From: a virus
Length of the DNA: 27,364 bases
Virus record (IMG/VR): IMGVR_UViG_3300042988_000744
Location: 1-27,364 of that record
Strand: one strand, 5' to 3'
In this document: positions 20,830-27,364 of the stretch, piece by piece
Layout: each line of letters starts with the position of its first letter
Numbering within the stretch: the first letter of the stretch is position 1
Made by a program: the position numbers and the translations under genes
The notes under the pieces: generated by a model
What the model was told of the DNA's origin: nothing
Databases searched by the model: none
What the model saw: only the letters and a program-made list of their open reading frames with translations

Positions 20830-21552
20830 TCAATCAGATGAGCTGTACGAACCTCCTGAGTCAGGCTTGTAGGACTCAATCGCCCTCTGAAGGAGAGCCT
20901 TGTCCTCCGATCGCCAGTCAGAGAATCTCCTGCCGTTTGGCTGAGTGGCCACCAAGTCCTCAGTCGACCACTTCCGGTGCTTCATTCGGTCTCTTATCAA
21001 TTCAGGCCCGACACCTGTAATCTCGGTCCACTGATAAAGCTGAAGTGTTCGCCCGAAAGCTGTTACGACAGTCTTCTTGGATCTGTTTCTGCAGTTCACC
21101 TGATGCGGAACCCACCTGACGTTCCCCGGTTCATAATTTCCGTCGTTGTCAATTCGATCCAATGTCATTCCTTCTGGTCTAGGTCCTACATCATTCTTGA
21201 AAGACTCGAAGGACGCTTGCCACTTCGGGTCCATGCGGATACCTCTACCTCCGTATCTTGGGTAACACCTGACGTTGGGGTTGGTTGTTCTGGATTTGAT
21301 GTTCATCCAAATTCCGTGCAGGGAAGTGCCACCCTCTCCGTGAGTTGTCTTGAGCCGTCTGGCTACCTCTTTTTGAATACACCCGCATGACTTGTGCTTG
21401 TCATTCAGCAGGTGGTACTTGATAGCTATAGACTCATTCCCACAGTCACACAGACAGCGCCACTTACTTGGTCGGTGTGATACTTTCTCGATGACTGTGA
21501 GCCTGTGGATCTTCTGGCCTGGAGTTGGATCTGGCGTTGGTTTCCGCGGCAT
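20830..21552 (-). CDS. HNH homing-type endonuclease, free-standing
   Basis: The ATG at 21552 overlaps the polymerase stop (TGATG). The 240-aa protein has an N-terminal zinc-binding unit (C33, C35, C37 and C56, C58), then a central HNH-like region with SLHGIWMNIKSR, CYPRYGGRGI, LDRIDNDGNYEPGNVRW (about 121-137) and an N-rich end. The C-terminal part (QLYQWTEITGVG, then KHRKWSTEDLV) resembles repeat DNA-binding modules of homing nucleases. These enzymes spread by cutting gene copies that lack them. The gene is placed directly after the DNA polymerase gene, a frequent homing target, and is AT-richer than its surroundings (about 45-52% GC in sampled lines). It is probably a mobile intruder with no role in replication. 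Confidence 0.8.
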   Translation of the reverse strand: MPRKPTPDPTPGQKIHRLTVIEKVSHRPSKWRCLCDCGNESIAIKYHLLNDKHKSCGCIQKEVARRLKTTHGEGGTSLHGIWMNIKSRTTNPNVRCYPRYGGRGIRMDPKWQASFESFKNDVGPRPEGMTLDRIDNDGNYEPGNVRWVPHQVNCRNRSKKTVVTAFGRTLQLYQWTEITGVGPELIRDRMKHRKWSTEDLVATQPNGRRFSDWRSEDKALLQRAIESYKPDSGGSYSSSD

Positions 21553-24500
21553 CACTCGCCTCCAAACAGTTCTTGAACTGCTTTCAAGATGACGGCATCG
21601 TCTACCACCTCACCCACCTCGACAGGGCATGTGAAATCCCTGCCAATGGCGATTGAGCTGACGGCAGGGATACACATGTCCGCGAACGGGGCAGTCATGT
21701 GCTTGTGCATTTCACGAATGAAAGGAACAACCTGATCGCGGTGCACACTGGCCACACATTCATCGTGGATGGTTGCAATGAACTCCGCGTCAAACTCTCC
21801 AGAGGTAAACAACCCAGAGGACCACATCCGAGACATGGCCAGCTTCACCTGAGCTGCAGAACTCCCCTGAATGACTGCGTTACAGGCTTGGCGTTCGGCT
21901 CTGGACTCTTCTGACCTGTCTGTTGAACTAAGGGCTGCCGCTAGGTGTCTCCGGTCTCCTAAGAATGTCCTCGAGTAACCCAACAGGTGGGCCTCCTCGG
22001 TGACCTTGTCTTTCCACTTGTTGACTCCCGGGAAGGCTTCATCCAAAGCGTCCAAGAACTTCTGGGCGGTGTCCTCATCTGTCTTCAGCTGCAATGCCAG
22101 TTTCGGAGCTGCAATACCGTAGATCGAGCCAAACAGCGTGGCTTTGGCTCCCTTTCTGAGGGCGTCTGCCTTATCTCTGATGGCCTTATCAGAAGACTTT
22201 CTCATCGCCATGAAGTCTTCGTAGGTGATGGTCTCACCCCATACGTACGGAGCAGCTCTCACCGCTACCAGCGAGTGCACGTCCTGCTTCTTTTCACCTA
22301 CATAGCAACCAATCAGGTTCTGGTCCTGACTTGCGTGCGCAGTAGCTCGAATCTCCTGTGCGTTGAAGTCAAGGCTTACAACAACAGCTTCGTCGTGGTG
22401 AGCTTTCAGCACCGCCCTGAAGCCAGACACCGAAGGCAACTGCTGCAGGTTTGGGTCGCTGCTCGAATACCTCTTGGTCACTGTGGCGCATTGGTTGAAG
22501 TTGGGGTGGATACGCCCATCAGACCAATGCACAACCTTCTTGTAGGTGTTGTAGAACATCTTCATCCGCGTGGTGACCTCCTTGATCTTGAGGTACGCCT
22601 TGAGGACCTTGCGCTGGTCGTCGGTCAGGTCGTCCTTGGCCAAGGCCAAGTCGATGGCTTGGTCGTCCGTCGACGCTTTCTTCTGCCACATCTCCCGCAT
22701 GGCATCCGTGACCTCGACCTTGCGGCCTTGGTTCAGGCGCTTGAGGGCGTTGAACGCCTCGCGCATCTCTTCGTTCTCACGCTCTTTCGGGGTGAGCTTG
22801 TTGTAGATGCGGGGCACCATGCCCAGAGAGCCGTACAGCAACTTCTGCACCTGACGTGGCGAGTCGAAGTTGATCTTGGGCTCACCGTTGAAGTGACGGT
22901 CGACGAAGGCGTTGAGCGCGACCACAGAACCCTGCTCCACGGCCAGTGCGATGGCCTCGGCGGTCTCGTTGTCGGGGAACTGGAGACGCAGGTCGGCGGC
23001 CACGGCTGGCAGCTTCTTCTTGCGAGTGGTGAACTCCTCGCCCAGAACGATCTCGCACACCTGCTTGACGGCGGCCACATCCACACCCTCGAACACCGGC
23101 TTCACGGTGCCGGACCAGCCTTGGGTGAACAGGTAGTCCCGCAGGATTTCCCAGTTCGTCTGGTAGATGGCCTTGTCTTCGCGCTCGAGCTCCATCAACG
23201 TCCTAAGGTCGACACGTACCCCCTTGACGAAAGCCAAGTTGGTCAGATACATGGGCAGCCGCTCGACTTGGTCGAATACGGTTGCAGTCTGCTCGACCCC
23301 CATAACCCGGCGGAACTGCACATGCAGCCAAGCGGTGACGATGGTGTCGTCACAGCCGTAGTTCATGACGCGCCGACCTGTCAGCTCGCACATCTTGTAC
23401 TGCTTCTTGTACCAGCCGTCCTCGGTGATGGCGGGCTCGACGATGACGGAATCTTCTGATCCCTCCTCAAAGCCCCAGACAGCTTCGCGGATCGTCTTGG
23501 TGAACGGCCCAGCCACCACGATACCTCCCGGGAGGATGACGTCGAGGGGGCCTTCCATGGTCGTCACCTGCTCATAGGTCTCCTGCTCGTACCCTAGAAC
23601 CGCCTTGGCCCGGTGCTTCAGTCCGCGAGGCTGGTTCTCGTCGACGTAGGATGCTTCAACCATCGTGTCAACCACGTTTGGCAGGAAACCGAACCAACCG
23701 TTGTCCTTCCACTTGCCTCCCCACGCCCGATGCAGTACGGGCCCCTCAAAGGCTGCGTTGTGCACGATCAGGTCGACAGATCTCGGCACTTCTTCCACCA
23801 TTTCGCGGCACTGGTCCACGGAAATGTTCTCCGTGTCGGCATGGTTCACGCTCATGTAAACCGTGTGCTGCAGGTTGTCGCCGAAGGTCAGGGACATTCC
23901 TGTCAGTTCTGCACCCAAAACGTCGACCTTCTTTCCTCGTGCGCCGATGTACTCCAGCCACTCATCGGACGCCTCGCCAGACGATGTCTCGATGTCCAAG
24001 GAGACAAACTCGGTCTTCTCGAGGGCGGACTTGAACCTGCTGCGGGCGGAGGCGTAGTTGAGGGCGGTCACCAAAGTCTTGGTGCCGTACCAGTGCTTCA
24101 TCTGCGGGATGCGCTGCTCTTCAGGCACCTCATTCCACGGCATGGCCATGGCTGGCACCCAGTCAATGGCGTGGTGCTTGGTGGCCACCTCCTCGGGCAT
24201 CAGGCGTGCCACCTGCCAGCTCTTGTAGACCAGATCCTCGCTGTCGATGATCTTCTGTAGCTTGGGGAACTCGGACACGTCCTCGCGCAGCTTCTTGATG
24301 TCTTGGCTGAGGATCAGCTTCTCGAGCATCTCGAGTCCATCGAGGCCGAAGATGCGCACCAGCTCCACAAAAGACGCATCCCCGAAACCGCGAGCGCCGG
24401 GGATGTTGTCAGAGGTATCGCCTACCAGTGCCTTGTAGAGCGTGATGTAGCGGTGGGGGAAGGCCCCGAAAGGGTTCTTGTTGAGCTCCCCGCCTTTCCA

Positions 24501-24995
24501 GACGTGGGTGTTGGGGTCGACGAGGACGCACAAGTCGCCGTCACCGGTGGAGACGACGTTGGGGCGGTCGCGCAGGTCTCGCACCAACCGGGCGATCACG
24601 TCGTCCGCCTCCCGGGCCTTCACGCTGCACACCGTAAAGCCCACCTGACGGAGCATGGGGGCCAGCATGTCACGGGCCATGCCCAGCTGTGTGTGGACGG
24701 CGGAAGCCTTGTCACGCCCTTGCTTGTAGGGCGGGTACATGGTCTGGCGGAAGGACTTGGCGCCGAGGCCGTCCCACACGCCGATGCAGTCTTTGGGAGC
24801 CACGCCGAAGTGGTTCATCGTGTCCAAAAGCGCATCGAAAAAACGCTCTACACCGTAGAGCGCCGTATTCACATGTTGGACCTTGCCGGTTTCGGGGTCG
24901 GTGACCATCTCGCCGTCGGGGTCCTTGCCGCCGAGGAGGGCGGCGTTGAGCATTCCGTTCAGGTCAACGAGCAGCCTTACGGGTGATTTTTTCAT
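21552..24995 (-). CDS. polA: PolA-type DNA polymerase with 5' nuclease and 3'-5' exonuclease domains
   Basis: The start is the ATG at 24995; the in-frame extension to 25127 lies over the previous gene and reads as unrelated sequence. The 1147-aa enzyme has a FEN-type 5' nuclease (1-270) with READD at 128-132, GDGDLCV at 151-157 and VGDTSDN at 191-197. The DnaQ-like exonuclease (325-560) has DIET at 334-337, HNAAFE at 412-417 and YGCDD at 546-550. The family A polymerase has TKRYSSSDPNLQ at 840-851, motif A SLDFNAQEIR at 874-883, motif B R947...FGSIYG960 and motif C IHDE at 1086-1089. The dNTP-site aromatic is phenylalanine. It is about 200 residues longer than E. coli Pol I, mainly from insertions around 460-530 and 640-800. 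It should be the phage replicase. Confidence 0.95.
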   Translation of the reverse strand: MKKSPVRLLVDLNGMLNAALLGGKDPDGEMVTDPETGKVQHVNTALYGVERFFDALLDTMNHFGVAPKDCIGVWDGLGAKSFRQTMYPPYKQGRDKASAVHTQLGMARDMLAPMLRQVGFTVCSVKAREADDVIARLVRDLRDRPNVVSTGDGDLCVLVDPNTHVWKGGELNKNPFGAFPHRYITLYKALVGDTSDNIPGARGFGDASFVELVRIFGLDGLEMLEKLILSQDIKKLREDVSEFPKLQKIIDSEDLVYKSWQVARLMPEEVATKHHAIDWVPAMAMPWNEVPEEQRIPQMKHWYGTKTLVTALNYASARSRFKSALEKTEFVSLDIETSSGEASDEWLEYIGARGKKVDVLGAELTGMSLTFGDNLQHTVYMSVNHADTENISVDQCREMVEEVPRSVDLIVHNAAFEGPVLHRAWGGKWKDNGWFGFLPNVVDTMVEASYVDENQPRGLKHRAKAVLGYEQETYEQVTTMEGPLDVILPGGIVVAGPFTKTIREAVWGFEEGSEDSVIVEPAITEDGWYKKQYKMCELTGRRVMNYGCDDTIVTAWLHVQFRRVMGVEQTATVFDQVERLPMYLTNLAFVKGVRVDLRTLMELEREDKAIYQTNWEILRDYLFTQGWSGTVKPVFEGVDVAAVKQVCEIVLGEEFTTRKKKLPAVAADLRLQFPDNETAEAIALAVEQGSVVALNAFVDRHFNGEPKINFDSPRQVQKLLYGSLGMVPRIYNKLTPKERENEEMREAFNALKRLNQGRKVEVTDAMREMWQKKASTDDQAIDLALAKDDLTDDQRKVLKAYLKIKEVTTRMKMFYNTYKKVVHWSDGRIHPNFNQCATVTKRYSSSDPNLQQLPSVSGFRAVLKAHHDEAVVVSLDFNAQEIRATAHASQDQNLIGCYVGEKKQDVHSLVAVRAAPYVWGETITYEDFMAMRKSSDKAIRDKADALRKGAKATLFGSIYGIAAPKLALQLKTDEDTAQKFLDALDEAFPGVNKWKDKVTEEAHLLGYSRTFLGDRRHLAAALSSTDRSEESRAERQACNAVIQGSSAAQVKLAMSRMWSSGLFTSGEFDAEFIATIHDECVASVHRDQVVPFIREMHKHMTAPFADMCIPAVSSIAIGRDFTCPVEVGEVVDDAVILKAVQELFGGE

Positions 24996-25359
24996 GGCGG
25001 GGTTCGCTTTCTTCTTGTTGTTTTGCGAAATCGAGAGACGCAATGAAGCGTCGGCTGGTGAAGCGCGGCACACGGCGCGGCTCCATCCAGCTTGGGTAGA
25101 TGGATGGCTCCATCTCCTCAGGGTCAATCACGGCGGTGGCCATGATGTACAGGGGTTCTTTCTGCGAGGGCGTCTGGACGAGCATCACGCGACCTTCCCG
25201 CACCTCAACGGCCAGCCAGCCCCACACGTACCTGTTTGTCAGGCCCAGACCGGCGACCGACGCGCAGAGTCCTCGCCGGGTCTTGGGGCTCTTGAGCAGG
25301 GCGACCAGCATCTTGGTCGCCCGCTCGGAGATCTCGGTTGTGGTCGCTTTGCGTTTCAT
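24964..25359 (-). CDS. Winged-helix-like hypothetical early protein
   Basis: The ATG at 25359 overlaps the previous stop, with AGAGG 8 bases upstream. The 131-aa protein begins with a basic helix (MKRKATTTEISERATKMLVALL), then TRRGLCASVAGLG and a VWGWLAVEVREGRVMLVQ segment, which together look like a winged helix-turn-helix with a two-strand wing. The rest is proline/glutamate-rich (IDPEEMEPSIYPSW) and ends in a charged tail. It may bind DNA and regulate early genes, but no family was recognised. The last 32 bases overlap the start of the polymerase gene, so the two could be translationally coupled. Confidence 0.55.
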   Translation of the reverse strand: MKRKATTTEISERATKMLVALLKSPKTRRGLCASVAGLGLTNRYVWGWLAVEVREGRVMLVQTPSQKEPLYIMATAVIDPEEMEPSIYPSWMEPRRVPRFTSRRFIASLDFAKQQEESEPRHEKITRKAAR

Positions 25360-25592
25360 CCCCGGTACCTCTCCCAATCCACCTGACAGAGGTAGCAGCG
25401 GCGCTTACCGAGGTTCAGTCGGGCTGCCTCGATGGGCTCTGAGCAGTCCATGCAATCGGGGTAGGGGTAGGTCCCATCAGCCCGGGGCTCCTGCTCAGGG
25501 CGGGCTTTCTTACGGGCAAGGTACAGGTGGTTGGCTGTCTCTCGCTCAGCCAGCTCGTTGGCCTGATCGACTTCGTCACCGACTTCTCTCAT
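25356..25592 (-). CDS. DksA/TraR-type zinc-finger protein
   Basis: The 78-aa protein has the compact TraR layout: an N-terminal helix (DEVDQANELAERETANHLYLARK, about 6-29) and a C-terminal four-cysteine finger with C47-M-D-C50 and C66-Y-L-C69, spaced by EPIEAARLNLG. TraR/DksA proteins enter the secondary channel of RNA polymerase and change promoter choice. Phage versions are short like this one and may shift host transcription. The start overlaps the dNMP kinase stop and its stop overlaps the next start, so it is made with the early operon. It could act at the odd late promoter-like elements of this window, though that is speculation. Confidence 0.8.
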   Translation of the reverse strand: MREVGDEVDQANELAERETANHLYLARKKARPEQEPRADGTYPYPDCMDCSEPIEAARLNLGKRRCYLCQVDWERYRG

Positions 25593-26152
25593 CTGCGGCC
25601 TCCGTGCACGGCCACAAATTCGGCGATCTTTCGCAGCTCGACCTTCAGCTCTCCGATCGTGCCGTTGTTGTCGATGTCGAAGTCGACGAGGTTGGGGTCA
25701 ATTCCGCGCTCGGATGCGTGGTCGGCAGCCTCGCCCTTGAGTCCGCCCACGTCCCGGTGCATGCGGAGGATGAAGCCGCCACGGCCCATGATGGCGTGGG
25801 CCTCGTGGTCGAAACGAACATCGGTGACGATCACCGACTTCTCGTTCTTGTACCAAGTGTCCAGGCGGTGCATCAGGTGCCTGACCCAGATGTCATCGCC
25901 AAATACAGGCTTCATGGCGTCGTTGCCAAGCAGCTGCATGATGCGCCGGCGGGTCATCCCCAGCCATTCCACTTCACCCTCTTTCAGTAGGTCGTGGTTC
26001 ATGGCCTGAACGTGCTCGTCGGTGAGCACGGCGGCCATCTTCTTCATGGGGGTGGCAAAGGCGACGGATGTGTACCCGAACTCCTGTTGCAAAAAGGACG
26101 CAGCTGTGTCCTTGCCGGAGCGTGCCCGCCCGGTGATACCTATCAGGTTCAT
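25589..26152 (-). CDS. Deoxynucleoside monophosphate kinase
   Basis: The 187-aa product is a P-loop nucleotide kinase with GRARSGKDT at residues 8-16, the dNMP kinase type also found in T4 gene 1. Other features are an AFATPMKKMAAVLTDE segment for the lid or NMP site, RRIMQLLGNDAMK, and VIVTDVRFDHEAHAI with the Walker B-like D. It phosphorylates dNMPs, working with ThyX to make triphosphates for PolA. The leader before the ATG holds AACAAGAAGAAAG, identical to part of the polA leader, instead of a strong ribosome site. The kinase fold is firm; exact base specificity is not. Confidence 0.88.
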   Translation of the reverse strand: MNLIGITGRARSGKDTAASFLQQEFGYTSVAFATPMKKMAAVLTDEHVQAMNHDLLKEGEVEWLGMTRRRIMQLLGNDAMKPVFGDDIWVRHLMHRLDTWYKNEKSVIVTDVRFDHEAHAIMGRGGFILRMHRDVGGLKGEAADHASERGIDPNLVDFDIDNNGTIGELKVELRKIAEFVAVHGGRR

Positions 26153-26182
26153 CTCGACTCTTTCTTCTTGTTTTAGGTGAGT

Positions 26183-26199
26183 CGCCGCTTTGTGCGGCG
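26183..26199. terminator. GC hairpin upstream of the dNMP kinase gene
   Basis: CGCCGC (26183-26188), loop TTTGT and GCGGCG (26194-26199) form a perfect six-base-pair stem in the 66-base gap between the 370-aa gene and the kinase gene. No U-tail follows on either strand. It may be a weak terminator or an mRNA-processing or stability element, like the hairpin at 20803-20821. Confidence 0.4.
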
Positions 26200-26218
26200 C
26201 GTGATGTTACCAACTTAC

Positions 26219-27331
26219 TCAGTCGACGTCATGCAGGCTGTCATGCCAGCGTTTCAGCCTCCAGATTGCGACGTTTGCGACCACCGCCTGAGGCTCCGGT
26301 TTCTCAACCAACGGGTCGATTCGGGTCAGGTCGTAGAAGCCTTTAGGGCTCACCACTTCATGCCTCAGGACGTAGAAGTTGAAGAGCTCCAGCATGTTGA
26401 CCATGTAGCCCATGCGCTTGCCCAACCTCTGCTCCCTGCACCTGGCCAAGATGTCCCCGAGCGAGGCTTCCTTGGCCAGCTTCGTGGTGTCGTACCGGTG
26501 GCGGAACGCGCCCCGACGACCTACTGGTTGTGTTCCGACTCCCTCGACTGCGTCGTACACAGAGGCCGCGTGAGCTCTCGCCTCCATATCCGTCCTGAGT
26601 TGTCGGAAGATTTCGTTGAGCTGCGCGTACTGGGACGAGAACCTCTCCGGGAAGAGGTCCCGCATCGTGTGGTGATACGCGGCCAGAATGGTCTCGAGGA
26701 ACGGGTCGTCCACGCAGATGACGTCGCGAACCAACGCCCTGTAGGCGATGGGCGTGGCGATGCGAAACTGCTTGGTGCACATCTGGTCCCACCGGAGGTC
26801 CCCGGTGCCGGGGTACAGGTCCAGCCCGTAGTTGAGTGACCCACCTGCGACCTCGATGAACGCTCCGTTGATGTACTTGCGGCCGTTCGACAGGCTGTCG
26901 TCGAACGCCGTGATGACCCCTCGGGGCTGCAGGGCGGCTATGACGGCCGCCACCGTTGAAAGGTTCGCACCCTTCTTGACGTGCGGCCCGCGCAGCTTTC
27001 CTCTGTGGCCCTCCAACGTCCCAAAGGGACTGCGCCCCTTGGTCGGCAGCCCTTTCAGCACCTTGCCGAAATCACTGCAGATGTTTGCCCACTCGCGCTC
27101 TGTGATCGGATGCTGCTTGAGCAGCTGGAACAGGACAGTCGAGCCGTGCAGACCCCACGCCATGGGGCGTGGGTCTGGTCGGTAGGATTTGGGGGCATCG
27201 AGGCCGTACGCCTCCAACCCCAGATCCACCACCTCGGCGAACACTTCGTATGCCCCGTGGTAGCGAAGCTGGCGTTGGATGGCGCCCGCCAGCTTCATCC
27301 GATCAAACTCCGGATACTCGACTGAGATCAC
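26219..27331 (-). CDS. Unknown early protein (370 aa), first gene of the visible early operon
   Basis: The GTG at 27331 is preferred because AAGGAG lies 6 bases upstream; an ATG at 27349 would add six residues but sits directly against its own AGGA. The soluble product has no signal peptide or membrane segment. It has helical stretches (AGAIQRQLRYHGAYEVFAEVV, MGYMVNMLELFNFYVLRH), a basic glycine region (GKLRGPHVKKGAN) and ends with aromatic residues (IWRLKRWHDSLHDVD). No P-loop, nuclease, polymerase or helicase motif could be recognised. Its place ahead of the kinase and polymerase suggests replication or early host takeover, but the function is open. Upstream genes lie outside the window. 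Confidence 0.7.
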   Translation of the reverse strand: MISVEYPEFDRMKLAGAIQRQLRYHGAYEVFAEVVDLGLEAYGLDAPKSYRPDPRPMAWGLHGSTVLFQLLKQHPITEREWANICSDFGKVLKGLPTKGRSPFGTLEGHRGKLRGPHVKKGANLSTVAAVIAALQPRGVITAFDDSLSNGRKYINGAFIEVAGGSLNYGLDLYPGTGDLRWDQMCTKQFRIATPIAYRALVRDVICVDDPFLETILAAYHHTMRDLFPERFSSQYAQLNEIFRQLRTDMEARAHAASVYDAVEGVGTQPVGRRGAFRHRYDTTKLAKEASLGDILARCREQRLGKRMGYMVNMLELFNFYVLRHEVVSPKGFYDLTRIDPLVEKPEPQAVVANVAIWRLKRWHDSLHDVD

Positions 27332-27364
27332 GCAACTCTCCTTCCACATTCCTGTTCAGGGCGG

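Noticed and set aside
20003-21552. Restriction-modification system from the HNH protein and the C5 methylase
   Set aside because: The HNH protein has the domain layout of free-standing homing nucleases and is coupled to polA rather than to the methylase; no restriction-type target domain is visible.
21987-23459. A 490-codon open frame on the + strand opposite polA, and similar long antisense frames opposite the SbcC- and SbcD-like genes
   Set aside because: They are mirror images of strongly coding - strand genes in GC-rich DNA, have no matching ribosome sites or neighbours, and their products look like low-complexity Leu/Gly/Val/His mixtures.

Overview
This window is an internal piece of a tailed bacteriophage genome. 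It has a GC content of roughly 60% by eye, gene starts that mostly overlap the preceding stop codon, and almost no intergenic space. The GH19-type endolysin, the DksA/TraR-like zinc-finger protein and a tRNA gene with an encoded CCA end fit a phage of a Gram-negative host, probably a proteobacterium; the host cannot be fixed further. A tyrosine integrase suggests a temperate phage or one of temperate descent. No sheath, capsid or terminase gene lies in the window, so tail morphology is undetermined.

Bases 1-12977 are all on the + strand and hold the late tail-tip, adhesin and lysis genes. First comes an adhesin cluster (1-3331): the end of a glycine-rich tail protein, a cupin, two fibre-accessory proteins, a short fibre-like protein and a second, complete glycine-rich protein. 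The lysis section (3328-5819) has several small membrane proteins, a GH19 endolysin and a holin-like protein. A second tail section (5880-12627) includes an 864-residue beta-rich spike or fibre and four more structural proteins. The late strand ends with a small exported HNH nuclease (12624-12977). Two copies of a promoter-like element (TTGACT-N17-CAGTCT) stand before the genes at 3726 and 5880.

Bases 12978-13262 are the non-coding junction where the two transcription units converge. They hold five copies of GGTGTAA, a 16-bp perfect palindrome, a pair of 10-bp-phased direct repeats, a complete tRNA-Val(CAC) and a bidirectional terminator. Together with the adjacent integrase this looks like the phage attachment site.

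Bases 13260-27331 are all on the - strand and form the early operon. In transcription order: a protein of unknown function (370 aa), a deoxynucleoside monophosphate kinase, a DksA/TraR-like protein, a winged-helix-like protein, a 1147-aa PolA-type DNA polymerase with 5' nuclease and 3'-5' exonuclease domains, an HNH homing-type endonuclease, a C5-cytosine methyltransferase, a small zinc protein, a RecU-like nuclease with a zinc ribbon, an SbcD/gp47-like nuclease, ThyX, a DUF551-like protein, an SbcC/gp46-like ATPase, two small unknowns, a helix-turn-helix protein and the integrase.

The early genes make dTMP and dNTP precursors (ThyX, dNMP kinase), copy DNA (PolA), process ends and junctions (SbcCD, RecU-like), modify DNA (C5 methylase) and integrate or excise the genome (Int, HTH). 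The late genes build the host-recognition end of the tail and lyse the cell. No anti-defence island, CRISPR array, reverse transcriptase or insertion sequence was seen. The most unusual parts are the convergent tRNA/attachment region, the paired regulatory elements, the exported HNH nuclease, the cupin inside the fibre cluster and the unrecognised 370-aa protein.
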